A DNA stretch of 64,000 bases from Pseudomonas rubra (GTDB lineage: Bacteria; Pseudomonadota; Gammaproteobacteria; Pseudomonadales; Pseudomonadaceae). A program made the translations under genes and the position numbers. The DNA lies in NCBI RefSeq assembly GCF_028656935.1, contig NZ_JAMDGZ010000015.1:144572-208571 (forward strand), in the 5' to 3' direction. The notes beneath the pieces were generated by a model, which saw nothing but the letters and a program-made list of their open reading frames with translations, was not told the DNA's origin and made no database searches. The stretch's first letter is position 1, and each line of letters begins with the position of its first letter. Shown piece by piece: positions 21,123-29,461 of the stretch.

Positions 21123-22079
21123 ATGAAAAATCTGCAAGGTTTGTTGGCTTTTGTCGAAACAGTCAACACAGGTAGTCTCACAGCGGCCGCTGAGCGCCTC
21201 GATGTCAGCCCGGCTGCGGTCAGTAAGAACCTGGCCACATTGGAACGTCAGCTGGGCGTGCGTCTGCTCAATCGTAGCACCCGGCGGCTCTCAACCACCG
21301 AGGAGGGGCAGCACTTTTTGCTCCGTGCCCAAACTGCGCTTCGGCTACTGGATGAGGCCATAGCCGATGTTAGCCAATCTGCCAGCACGCCGGTCGGTCG
21401 GGTACGCATCTCAGTGGGTGTGGGTTTCGGTCGTCAATGGGTGCTGCCCGTCCTGCCGGCGCTCACTCGTATGTATCCGCAACTCCAGATTGATGTGGAC
21501 CTGAATAACACAGTGGTCAATCTGGTCGCAGAGGGCTGCGATATTGGTATTCGAGGTGGCCGCTTGGAAGACTCCAGCCTGATCGTGCGCCGGGTCTGCA
21601 ATCTACCGGTTGCCTTATTTGCCAGCCCAGCATATCTGCGACTGAACGGCAGTCCCAGCACCCCCGAGCAGTTGCTCCAACACAGCTGCGCAACACCAAG
21701 ATTTGGTCACGCACCACCGGCAGCCTGGCGCTTTAAATCGCCCGATGGTCGGAGTTATGAGCTAATCCCTAAGCCGCAGTTGACCACCACCGACCCCGAA
21801 ACCTTACTGGATTTAGCGCTGGCCGACGCGGGTATCGTCCAAGCCTCATTGCTGCAGGCCCTGCCCTATCTGAGATCAGGGCGCCTTAAGTTGCTAATGC
21901 CCGAATTGCATCAAGGAGTGGGGCTTGAGTTCGTTCTGCAATATCCGCACCGGCTCTATCTGGCCCCCCGGGTTCGGGTCGTGGTAGATGCGTTAATGCA
22001 GCATTTTAAAGAATCGTCGGACCTGCATCTCTCGGTTGAGGACTTGATAAAGGCTCTACCCTCATGCGTAGCAACTTAA
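21123..22079 (+). CDS. LysR-family transcriptional regulator
   Basis: A 318-residue regulator with an N-terminal winged helix (GLLAFVETVNTGSLTAAAERLDVSPAAVSKNLATLE) and a periplasmic-binding-like effector domain (VGRVRISVGVGFGRQWVLPVL). It belongs to the CrgA/DsdC-like LysR branch. Transcribed away from the NADP oxidoreductase. The 117-base AT-rich gap probably holds the shared operator. Confidence 0.92.
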   Translation: MKNLQGLLAFVETVNTGSLTAAAERLDVSPAAVSKNLATLERQLGVRLLNRSTRRLSTTEEGQHFLLRAQTALRLLDEAIADVSQSASTPVGRVRISVGVGFGRQWVLPVLPALTRMYPQLQIDVDLNNTVVNLVAEGCDIGIRGGRLEDSSLIVRRVCNLPVALFASPAYLRLNGSPSTPEQLLQHSCATPRFGHAPPAAWRFKSPDGRSYELIPKPQLTTTDPETLLDLALADAGIVQASLLQALPYLRSGRLKLLMPELHQGVGLEFVLQYPHRLYLAPRVRVVVDALMQHFKESSDLHLSVEDLIKALPSCVAT

Positions 22080-22183
22080 CGAGCTCAAGCAACCATCAGC
22101 GAGCCTCACTGGCGATGGAGGCGTGGACTGCCCCCGGCATCGTAGACATCTCCAGCCTATGCTTTGAGCATAGGAGGAAGTTT

Positions 22184-22300
22184 ATGAGCACCCAACGACT
22201 CTCGCCGGAATTCAAGGCAGAAGCCGTCAGGCAAGTCATTGAGCGCGGATACTCCGTTGCGGAAACAGCCGAGCGCCTCGGCGTTTCGACCCACAGCCTC
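22184..22300 (+). pseudogene. IS3-family OrfA fragment
   Basis: Starts ATG with AGGAGG upstream and reads STQRLSPEFKAEAVRQVIER then GYSVAETAERLGVSTHSL, the helix-turn-helix start of an IS3-type OrfA. After about 40 codons it breaks off into unrelated umuC sequence. A small hairpin (CCTATGCT / AGCATAGG) lies just before the start. Confidence 0.8.
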
Positions 22301-22301
22301 C

Positions 22302-22760
22302 TACACCGCTCGGGCTTGTGAAAAGCTGCGCGCGCAGCGCTCCCTGTGCAAGAAGGTACGGATCAGCATTCGCACTGGCATGTTCAACCCGGACGAGCCG
22401 AAGTTCACCAAGGGCATTATCTGTGAGTTGCCCTATCCGACCGACGATACCCGACTGATAACCAAGGCCGCCTCCGCAGGGCTGGAACTGATCTTCCGGG
22501 CCGGCTTTGCATTCAGTAAGGCGGAGATCCTGTTGCTCGATCTGCGCCAGCGTGGCGAGTTCACCGATGACCTGTTCGTCGCGACACCGCAGATGGCTGC
22601 CGAGCGGGTGATGGGGGTGATGGATGCGATCAATGCACGATGGGGGCGTGGAACGATGCGACCTGCAGGGGTGCCGGCGAAACCGGACTGGGGCATGCGG
22701 CGGGAGATGATGAGCCCGAGCTATACGACGCGGATTGATCAGTTATGGACGGTAACGTAA
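22302..22760 (+). pseudogene. umuC: umuC 3' fragment
   Basis: About 153 residues of the C-terminal part of a UmuC-type DNA polymerase V subunit: CKKVRISIRTGMFNPDE, then LPYPTDDTRLITKAA, LLLDLRQRGEFTDDLF, NARWGRGTMRPAG and the end MSPSYTTRIDQLWTVT. The polymerase catalytic part is missing. Its frame is joined without a gap to the IS3 fragment. Probably a relic of another mobile element. Confidence 0.88.
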
Positions 22761-22902
22761 GGGCTTGAGGCGGCTTACCCTGGAAGAGACAGGTGCCGGC
22801 CAAGAGCTGCCCGAGTGCGAACTGACTCGATCTAGTTGACTCAAGCGTTCATTGCCCCAGAGCAATCAGCGAGGCGTGGACTGACTGACGGCTGTTGCGG
22901 CT

Positions 22903-23175
22903 CTATGATGAAACCTGCCTGATATCCAACACGACCCAGACCTCATACCCTTTCTCCCGTGCTGCTTTCTCGGCCTCGAGTTGGGCAGCGAGAGTACTGA
23001 TGGAGCGGGAGCGGTGCTCGAAGCGGAATGGCGAACCACCGTTCTTACGCACGCTCAATTCAACGAGTGTGACGGTAGAGTGCTGTTTGGGTATGGGCTG
23101 CTGCGATTTCGAAGGCGCGAGGTCTAGGCCAAGCGCGCGCCGCATCTCGACTTCAGTGAGTTTTGCGTCAGTCAA
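22903..23175 (-). CDS. Hypothetical protein
   Basis: A 90-residue soluble protein, not recognised. It has a Ser/Arg-rich middle (RFEHRSRSIS), then a helical stretch (LAAQLEAEKAAREKGYEVWVVLDI). The start is TTG 23175, preceded by AGGGAT; this start is uncertain. It lies in a row of small minus-strand island genes. Confidence 0.5.
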   Translation of the reverse strand: MTDAKLTEVEMRRALGLDLAPSKSQQPIPKQHSTVTLVELSVRKNGGSPFRFEHRSRSISTLAAQLEAEKAAREKGYEVWVVLDIRQVSS

Positions 23176-23282
23176 GCGAGATCCCTAGAGCGATTGCGGG
23201 TGACGCCATTGTACCGAGAAGTCGTGCTGACATGGCCTGAGTTCGATGCTGGCGAGCCAATAACCTCATCTCTGCGATATGG

Positions 23283-23564
23283 CTACGAATCACCAAAGTA
23301 GTCATCGCGGGCGACTAGTCCGAATGGGCGCTCCTCGCAGGGCTGCTCATCGCTGAACAGATTCTGCGTGCGGCGCTCCTGCTTCAAAAACGCTAGTGCC
23401 GCGAAAAAGCAGCTTTCGCATAGATTGACTCGATAGCGTTCGCCATCATGCCCTGCGCCATAGCCCCAGAGCGCCTGAAGCGTCCCGAACTGCTCGCCGT
23501 ACCCCGGCACCCTCGTACTGGTAGCGCATACATCGCAAATGGTGTCTTTATGGCTCTCTGTCAC
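23283..23564 (-). CDS. Hypothetical Cys-rich small protein
   Basis: A 93-residue protein with CDVC near residue 10 and CESC near residue 51, a probable four-Cys zinc site. Not assigned to a family. GTG start at 23564 with GAGG about eight bases upstream. Same direction as its small neighbours. Confidence 0.6.
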   Translation of the reverse strand: MTESHKDTICDVCATSTRVPGYGEQFGTLQALWGYGAGHDGERYRVNLCESCFFAALAFLKQERRTQNLFSDEQPCEERPFGLVARDDYFGDS

Positions 23565-23730
23565 CGGGCAGACCTCATCTTCGTATTAAAGAGAGTAACC
23601 GAGGGCACTGCGCAACGGAGCGTCTTTTGCCAATTCTCCAGCCCCACTGCGTTAGCTCAAGCATGGTCTGGTGCGCCATGCCAGCGGTGGATATAGCAGG
23701 TCTTCGACAGATGCGGTTGGCGTTGGTTCG

Positions 23731-23964
23731 TCATGGTTGTCCGCTGCACGTTTCTTGCGTTGCCGGCGGCGACCACTCCATTCCCTCTTCAAGGATCGGA
23801 TGGCTTTCACTAACGACGATCAACGGTTTGTTCCGATTCTCCAGCGCGAACATGGCGATGGAGCCTTCGACGTCCACCGCCGGCACCTCCCCCTGTGGGT
23901 CAAGCCTGCCAACCCAGACATATTGCCGGGTCTCCAAACATGCGAGGTAATACGAAATACCCAT
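23731..23964 (-). CDS. Hypothetical protein
   Basis: A 77-residue protein starting MGISYYLACLETRQYVWVG with a strong ribosome site (GGAGG four bases before ATG), so likely expressed. No recognised domain. Beta-rich, C-terminus Pro/Thr-rich. Confidence 0.6.
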   Translation of the reverse strand: MGISYYLACLETRQYVWVGRLDPQGEVPAVDVEGSIAMFALENRNKPLIVVSESHPILEEGMEWSPPATQETCSGQP

Positions 23965-24297
23965 GTTTCCTCCGAATTTGAATCAAGTCTATTACTGTGC
24001 CAATCCGGAACGGGAGGCGGTACTGCCGCAAACATCAAATGTTATCGCCAGTGCATTTTTAACCCAGGTGCCGACGCTATTTTGCCCTATCCCAGCAGTC
24101 TGAAAGCGAAATTCTACAACTCGTTTGGTGCTCGAAACTGGGTCAATGAAATTACGGCATGTGGGTGGAAAATGCACAGGCGGCAACACGCATGCTGCAA
24201 CGTCCTCTCGGTCTCCCTTCGCGACGTGTGCTTCTTGTTTTTTAACCTCAATTGAGGAAGAATAACCGGAAGTCACCGTTGCGTTAGGAGTCCTCAG
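23965..24297. other. Intergenic stretch without a clear gene
   Basis: A 333-base gap between the divergent small minus-strand genes and the 216-residue plus-strand gene. It presumably contains both promoters. The longer frames here have no ribosome site or recognisable sequence. Confidence 0.5.
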
Positions 24298-24948
24298 ATG
24301 CAGGCTTGCCAGGTATTCAGCGATCAGGATGAAATCGCCGCCCGTCTTGAACAGTTGAGTCTGGAGCGCGAGCCACTGCGTGAGGCTATCAATCAAGCTC
24401 ACCTACAGCGGGTTCGCCTGACTCCTAACCATCCCAGCATTTTTCCCGGCCTTGAAATGTGGGGCTGGTTGGTAGGAGCGGTGCGCGATCAGCTGCGCCC
24501 ACTAGGGTGGGTCGCGCATGAACAGTCGAACTACCCGCTTACCGTTCACTCGGCGCTCAATCTCGCGATTGCGGTCGCATCGGGGGATAGCTATGTTGGA
24601 AATCTGCTGGGGATGCCGAGCAGCCGATCCAGGAAGGGTAAAAATACAGTTGATGCTGTTGAGCGGAATTGCCAGTTCGACATGTTTGCTGACTTGCTGC
24701 CCGATCCGGAGGAGCTGCCTGAATCAGGCCCTCATGAGACCTGGATCCTGCTCCACCACACCGACACGGTGAAGAAGGAAATCCGCATCGAGCTCTCACG
24801 TCCATCGGGAATGGGTAAAGGCGGCAAGATCAATTTCTGGTCTGAACGCATCATGCTTGGCACCCTTGCTCTTGATGATGATTTCTTTGAGGTTACCTCC
24901 CCAGGCGGTCCGGATATCGACATCGAAATTCGCCGTAAAAGCTCGTGA
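24298..24948 (+). CDS. Hypothetical protein paired with an ImmA/IrrE regulator
   Basis: A 216-residue soluble protein of unknown family. The N-terminal 40 residues are a charged helix. The rest is mixed alpha/beta with MFADLLPDPEELPESGPHETWILLHHTDTVKKEIRIELS split across two parts. It ends six bases before the XRE-ImmA/IrrE gene and is surely cotranscribed with it. In such pairs the peptidase usually controls its partner or the partner's repressor, so this may be a toxin-like or stress protein, but nothing in the sequence proves it. Confidence 0.7.
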   Translation: MQACQVFSDQDEIAARLEQLSLEREPLREAINQAHLQRVRLTPNHPSIFPGLEMWGWLVGAVRDQLRPLGWVAHEQSNYPLTVHSALNLAIAVASGDSYVGNLLGMPSSRSRKGKNTVDAVERNCQFDMFADLLPDPEELPESGPHETWILLHHTDTVKKEIRIELSRPSGMGKGGKINFWSERIMLGTLALDDDFFEVTSPGGPDIDIEIRRKSS

Positions 24949-24954
24949 TAGATC

Positions 24955-26109
24955 ATGTTTAATCCACAACGATTTGCGCTCGCCCGTCGCCGGCGAGGTA
25001 TGAAAAAGCGTGAGCTTGCCACTCATATAGGAGTAACGGAGCGATCGGTCTCCGGCTACGAGAGTGGCACGCAGGAGCCAGAGCCTGGAACCCTGACAAA
25101 AATCGCTAAAACGCTTCGGTTCCCCGAAGCGTTTTTCTTTGGTGATGATCCTGAGGTGCCAACGCCGGATGTTGCCAGTTTCCGGTCGCTCTCAAAGATG
25201 ACTGCTGGCCTTAGGGATTCAGCTCTCGGTGCAGGCGCAATTGCGCTCCTGCTGAATGACTGGATCGAGCAACGTTTCGATTTGCCAGAGCCGGATCTTC
25301 CGGACCTGGGGTCCGAACGCGCTGCACTGACGAATTTTGAGGCGCTCGATAAGCTGGAACTATCAAGCAGTGCCCAAGCGCCAGAGGCCGCTGCGGAGAT
25401 GCTGAGGGCACACTGGGGTTTAGGTGAGCAGCCGGTTAAGAACATGATTGCGCTTCTTGAGTCGAAAGGCGTTCGTGTCTACTCACTTGCAATTGATGCA
25501 AGGGAGGTCGACGCGTTCTCGATGTGGAGTGGCGGCCGCCCCTTTATGTTCTTGAATACCTTCAAGTCGGCCGAGCGTTGCCGCTTTGACGCAGCTCATG
25601 AATTAGGACATTTGGTTATGCACCAGCATGCCCACCCACAAGGACCTGATTTAGAGCGTGAGGCGAATGCCTTTGCGTCGGCTTTTCTAATGCCACGTGC
25701 AAGCGTTCTAGCGATGGCTCCACGTTCGATCACTATCAAAAGCCTCATCAAATACAAGAAGCTCTGGTCCGTTTCTGTGGCAGCCTTAAATTACCGACTT
25801 CATAGCCTGGGGCTTTCCACGGAGTGGGCTTACCGAACGCTGTGTATTCAGATTGCTCAAGAGGGCTATCGCACCGAAGAGCCGGAATCTATTGCTCATG
25901 AGCGGTCAGTGATCCTGGAGAAGATTTTCGCCGCGTTACGTGCAGATGGGGTTGGGAAAGCTGGCATCGCGGGAGAACTGGCAATCAGTCCTGAGGAGAT
26001 CAATGAATTGACGTTCGGATTGATGTTGAACGTGTTGAAGGGGCAGAGCGCTAACCCCTCCGACTCTGGCGGGAAATCAGGTGCCCATCTTCGTTTGGTC
26101 AAGGGGTGA
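24955..26109 (+). CDS. XRE-family regulator fused to ImmA/IrrE metallopeptidase
   Basis: A 384-residue protein. The N-terminal helix-turn-helix (MKKRELATHIGVTERSVSGYE, about residues 20-40) is followed by an ImmA/IrrE zinc peptidase domain. That domain has HELGHLVMH (the HExxH of this family) near residue 215 and the third-ligand region EREANAFASAFLMP. Such fusions act as DNA-binding, cleavage-activated switches in mobile-element control and toxin-antitoxin-like pairs. A strong terminator-like hairpin lies inside the coding region at 25111-25140. Confidence 0.9.
   Translation: MFNPQRFALARRRRGMKKRELATHIGVTERSVSGYESGTQEPEPGTLTKIAKTLRFPEAFFFGDDPEVPTPDVASFRSLSKMTAGLRDSALGAGAIALLLNDWIEQRFDLPEPDLPDLGSERAALTNFEALDKLELSSSAQAPEAAAEMLRAHWGLGEQPVKNMIALLESKGVRVYSLAIDAREVDAFSMWSGGRPFMFLNTFKSAERCRFDAAHELGHLVMHQHAHPQGPDLEREANAFASAFLMPRASVLAMAPRSITIKSLIKYKKLWSVSVAALNYRLHSLGLSTEWAYRTLCIQIAQEGYRTEEPESIAHERSVILEKIFAALRADGVGKAGIAGELAISPEEINELTFGLMLNVLKGQSANPSDSGGKSGAHLRLVKG
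25111..25140 (+). terminator. Terminator-like hairpin inside the XRE-ImmA/IrrE gene
   Basis: ACGCTTCGG (25111-25119), a TTCC loop, CCGAAGCGT (25124-25132), then TTTTCTTT: a perfect nine-base stem with a T-tract, in the sense direction. It encodes LRFPEAFFFG between the helix-turn-helix and peptidase domains. It may attenuate transcription so that mainly the upstream gene and the DNA-binding part are transcribed, or may be chance. Confidence 0.45.
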
Positions 26110-26172
26110 AGGGATGCCGCCGATGTCGCTTGGCCGGACTCGGCCAGCAACGGAGACCTGCCTGATAGAGCG

Positions 26173-26820
26173 TTAAGGAGCAGGCGTGTTGACGGTGTGT
26201 ATGCGCGCTGACAGCTCCAACGCCATGCGCATCCATTTCGGCATTTTGCAGGCCATTAATGTGGTTAGCTCTTCAGGCCTGAGCACCTTCTTGATCGCGG
26301 CAATGCATTCCGGGGTCGAGCTGTCTTTACCGAGATAAAATAGCGCGCTGATAGCCGTCCCTACCTCGGTCCCGGCACGCTGCATGACCATTGGTTCCGC
26401 ATGTACCAACCGGACCTCAGCCTTCCCCATAAAAAATGATCGGCTGGGTCCGCTGGTGTAATAGATCGGAATGAGCGGCATCTGGGTGCTCAGTCCAAAC
26501 AACCTGACCGCATGAGCGCCATGAATCTGTAGAACATGGCGGTGCTGCCTAGCGATCAAGCTCACTACTTCCCATACATTTGGGCGAACCCGTGCAACGT
26601 ATCGACTGGATTTCGGGCGCATGTAAATTCCTCGATGCACCCGTTCAAGTTCGCCTTGGCTGACCAGCCGAGCTACTGCCTTGGATATGGCACCACGCGC
26701 TCCAAGCTCCGCAAAGCGGCTGATGCAGAAGGGTTTCCCTTTGGGTAAGCGCTTGACCCGTTGCGCAATGCGGGTGGATACCGACAGAGCAAAATCAGTG
26801 CTGGACATTGCGGCTCTCAT
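26173..26820 (-). CDS. DUF6088 / AbiEi-like protein
   Basis: A 215-residue protein with an N-terminal winged helix (GKPFCISRFAELGARGAISKAVARLVSQGELERVHRGIYMRP) typical of AbiEi-type antitoxins and DUF6088. A second domain follows, containing HGAHAVRLFGLSTQMP. AbiEi antitoxins usually pair with the AbiEii nucleotidyltransferase, but none is visible here. It begins two bases after the BPSL0761-like gene upstream, so the two form an operon. Confidence 0.75.
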   Translation of the reverse strand: MRAAMSSTDFALSVSTRIAQRVKRLPKGKPFCISRFAELGARGAISKAVARLVSQGELERVHRGIYMRPKSSRYVARVRPNVWEVVSLIARQHRHVLQIHGAHAVRLFGLSTQMPLIPIYYTSGPSRSFFMGKAEVRLVHAEPMVMQRAGTEVGTAISALFYLGKDSSTPECIAAIKKVLRPEELTTLMACKMPKWMRMALELSARIHTVNTPAP

Positions 26821-26822
26821 TT

Positions 26823-27086
26823 CTATCGCGTGAAGTCCAATGACGAGCTGAACAGCGGCTGATGGAAAGCGATCACCCGCCGTCGATATTCATCATCTGG
26901 TGCATCGCTCACCAGGCACTCTTCAAGGCGCCCCAACGAGAGGATCTGGTCGGCCGACGGATAGTGCCTAAGCAGGCTTTTCGCATAGCTGCGGATATCC
27001 TGGGGCAGTTCAGAGTCGCGAGAGAGCTCTCGCAGGAACTCTTCGGTTTTGATGACACTGCGGGTTCTTTCGCGGGGAAGGGTCAA
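26823..27086 (-). CDS. BPSL0761-like small protein
   Basis: An 87-residue protein with the family-type text RTRSVIKTEEFLRELSRD then LPQDIRSYAKSLLRHYPSA. The function of the family is unknown. The start is uncertain (TTG 27086, with GGAG about eight bases upstream). It precedes the DUF6088 gene by two bases and follows the helicase gene on the same strand. The pair is frequent on proteobacterial islands. Confidence 0.65.
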   Translation of the reverse strand: MTLPRERTRSVIKTEEFLRELSRDSELPQDIRSYAKSLLRHYPSADQILSLGRLEECLVSDAPDDEYRRRVIAFHQPLFSSSLDFTR

Positions 27087-27152
27087 TGCGGTTATCTCCT
27101 GATTCAGTCAACCACGTCTGCCGACGCTTGAATTCTGGCTTCCATACAAGCA

Positions 27153-28553
27153 TCAAAAGCAAGCCAGCAACTGTTGCCGGTAGTGCTTGGAAAAGCTGAC
27201 CAGATGGCTTGGCTCAGCGGCAGAGCCCCCCAGGGATAAGGTGCATGTAGCACCTGCCCCAATTACCTGCGCAATGCCACTTCCAATACTGTCATCCACG
27301 ACATCGATATTGCCAGCAGCCCCAATCCAGCCAGATATTGAACCTGAAGTGGAGGCTGGCATCTCTACCTCGTTCAGCACTGCCAGGTCATCCGGTAGAT
27401 CATCTGCAATTCTCTCTGCCAAGCACTGCAGTGTCGGCTCCGCTAACATGAATAGCCACGCCTGATTATCGGGCTCGCCTGTGCGCCGAAGCACTCGCCC
27501 CAGCACTTGTCGGTAATGCAGCTCAGTGCGGATGCGACTGAGGTAGCAGCACACCTGGAGTCGGGGAATGTCCGTGCCTTCGCTGATCATTCCAACTGCG
27601 ATAATCCAACGGCAGGCGCTGTGTCTGAACGCATTGATAACCTGCTGCGCAGCCGGGGTTTTGTTGGTCACGATGCGGCAACCTTCACCCAAGGTTTCCA
27701 GGGCGAAGGCAATTTGCTGGGCGTGCTCGATGTCGGTGGCAACCACCAAGCCTGCCGCATCAGGCTTGACCAGGCGAAGCTCATCCAGCTTGCTGCACCC
27801 GAGACCGAGTAACTGATCAATCACCTCATCATGACGCAATAGCTCTTCGTAGGTGACAGGGGACTCCCCCAATAGTTTGGCAATGCTGGGAAACATCCTG
27901 ACAGTGCTCTCTGCGTCCAGTTCCTCGGTAAGTTTCACCTTCTGGTTGTCGAGCAGGACAATGCGAGGGGAGCGGCACACACCATCAGCAATGGCCTCTT
28001 TCAATCCGTAGCGGTAGTCGCAGATCAGGTACCCCTCGGGCGTCGAGTAGCGGGCCAGGGCAATAGCCCGGTCGTCCGAACGCCATGGGGTGCCGGAGAG
28101 GGCCAGGGTGAAGGTGGCCCTGTCCTGTATCCGCTGAAGAATCTGTTGGCCCCAGGCGTTACTCAGAAGTACATCGTGGCCGGCGCAGTGGTGGATTTCG
28201 TCGAAAACCACGAACACACGGTAGTCATCGAGGAGTCGCCAGAACGCCTCATCTCGGTATTCCATGGCTTGATAGGTGAACGCCGCCCCCACTGCGCCTA
28301 GTTGGCCGTCCAAGCGTCTGCCGAGCACCGCAGCAAAGGACGAGCGAAAGCCCTCGACAACCTGGCAGGATGGCGCGAAGCAGAGCACCAGATCGATTCT
28401 GTCCTGCTCAAGCAGCCTGCTTGCCAGCTCTGCCGCCATGCGCGTCTTGCCGGCGCCCGGCGTTGCCTGGCAGAAGAAGTGTGGCGTGGCAGTAAAGTGC
28501 TCCAGTGCTGTGTCAATGCAGCGGCGTTGCCAGTTTCGCAGCAGTGTGGTCAT
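27153..28553 (-). CDS. Superfamily 2 DEAD/DEAH-type helicase
   Basis: A 466-residue ATP-dependent helicase of the type III restriction/RecG-like SF2 group. Motifs seen: Walker A TPGAGKTRMAAELA near residue 33, Walker B/DEIH in VVFDEIHHCAG near residue 120, motif III LALSGTPWR, motif V IIAVGMISEGTDIP, and motif VI YRQVLGRVLRRTG. No nuclease or methylase domain is fused. The ATG overlaps the stop of the upstream winged-helix gene (ATGA), so the two products are made together and probably act together. Confidence 0.88.
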   Translation of the reverse strand: MTTLLRNWQRRCIDTALEHFTATPHFFCQATPGAGKTRMAAELASRLLEQDRIDLVLCFAPSCQVVEGFRSSFAAVLGRRLDGQLGAVGAAFTYQAMEYRDEAFWRLLDDYRVFVVFDEIHHCAGHDVLLSNAWGQQILQRIQDRATFTLALSGTPWRSDDRAIALARYSTPEGYLICDYRYGLKEAIADGVCRSPRIVLLDNQKVKLTEELDAESTVRMFPSIAKLLGESPVTYEELLRHDEVIDQLLGLGCSKLDELRLVKPDAAGLVVATDIEHAQQIAFALETLGEGCRIVTNKTPAAQQVINAFRHSACRWIIAVGMISEGTDIPRLQVCCYLSRIRTELHYRQVLGRVLRRTGEPDNQAWLFMLAEPTLQCLAERIADDLPDDLAVLNEVEMPASTSGSISGWIGAAGNIDVVDDSIGSGIAQVIGAGATCTLSLGGSAAEPSHLVSFSKHYRQQLLACF

Positions 28554-29137
28554 CGTGCGGAGGCAAGCGTCTTGAGCGTCTTCTCGATGGCGCGGAGATG
28601 GCCCAGCAGGCGCGAGCTTCGGTCTCTAGCTTCCAGGTATTCGACTTCGACCTTATCCCGGAGGTGCGGCATATCTTCGAGGAGCAGCTTGTATCGCTCC
28701 GCCTCGCCCATCGATGCCAGGAAGTCCAGCCTGATTTCCTTGAGGAGCGCCTCCAGGTGCTGATCCGCATCGACTGATGGTTGCGGCACCGCCGCATTAT
28801 CGAACGCTGACGGCTCCTGCTCTGGCTCACAAGCAGTCTTATGGCTGTTCTCGAACCCGTTGTCGATCAGCTCCAATTGCAGATGTGCCGGAATCGGCTG
28901 CAAGTGGTAGACCTGTCCCCGCGAACGGCGCTCTTCATCGAGCACAACCCAACCCATGCGCAGCATTCGGCGGATCTGCTCATACACATAGCGGCGCACA
29001 TCACCGATACGGAAAGTCATGCCATCCAGGCGCTTGGCATAGGCATCACGCAGTTCACGCGTCGTGAACCTTGCACGCCCTTCCTCCTGAAGCAGCTCAT
29101 ACAGACGCCTGTCGAAGATAAACGAGGCCGATTTCAT
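28550..29137 (-). CDS. Winged-helix/coiled-coil protein, partner of the helicase
   Basis: A 195-residue protein, unassigned. The N-terminus (RFTTRELRDAYAKRLDGMTF then DVRRYVYEQIRRMLRMGWVV) looks like a winged helix. The C-terminal half is acidic, then a long charged helix (AERYKLLLEDMPHLRDKVEVEYLEARD split here) fits a coiled coil. ATG 29137 is chosen before MKSASFIFD. It is translationally coupled to the helicase and divergent from the small XRE regulator at 29240. Confidence 0.75.
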   Translation of the reverse strand: MKSASFIFDRRLYELLQEEGRARFTTRELRDAYAKRLDGMTFRIGDVRRYVYEQIRRMLRMGWVVLDEERRSRGQVYHLQPIPAHLQLELIDNGFENSHKTACEPEQEPSAFDNAAVPQPSVDADQHLEALLKEIRLDFLASMGEAERYKLLLEDMPHLRDKVEVEYLEARDRSSRLLGHLRAIEKTLKTLASAR

Positions 29138-29239
29138 TGAGGCACCAGAAGAGTAATCGCAAAAGATGCGGATTATAGTCCGTGGCCTGTACATCCGCAA
29201 ACGCACGATAGTGCCGCCTCAAGTGGAATTGAGACGGTC

Positions 29240-29461
29240 ATGGAAAAGTTGGCGAAAGCGTTAGGGGAACGCATCCGGGCACAGAGAAAGGCCTGCCGGA
29301 TTTCTCAGGATGCACTAGCGCTAGCCTGCAGCATCGACCGCAGCTACATGGGGCGGATCGAGCGTGGTGAAGTTAATATCACCATCGAGAAGCTTTATCG
29401 GATCGCAAGCGAGCTCGCCTGCGATCCGTCCTGCCTTCTGCCTCAGATGTCAGATCTGTAA
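29240..29461 (+). CDS. Small XRE-family regulator
   Basis: A 73-residue stand-alone helix-turn-helix protein (LGERIRAQRKACRISQDALALACSIDRSYMGRIERGEVN), like controller proteins of restriction-modification loci. It is divergent from the winged-helix/helicase operon, with 102 bases between the starts, so it probably represses that operon and itself. Methylase remnants follow on the same strand. Confidence 0.88.
   Translation: MEKLAKALGERIRAQRKACRISQDALALACSIDRSYMGRIERGEVNITIEKLYRIASELACDPSCLLPQMSDL

Noticed and set aside
23992..24402. A 136-codon minus-strand frame between small island genes
   Set aside because: No ribosome site, overlaps the better-supported gene at 24298, and has no recognisable motif.
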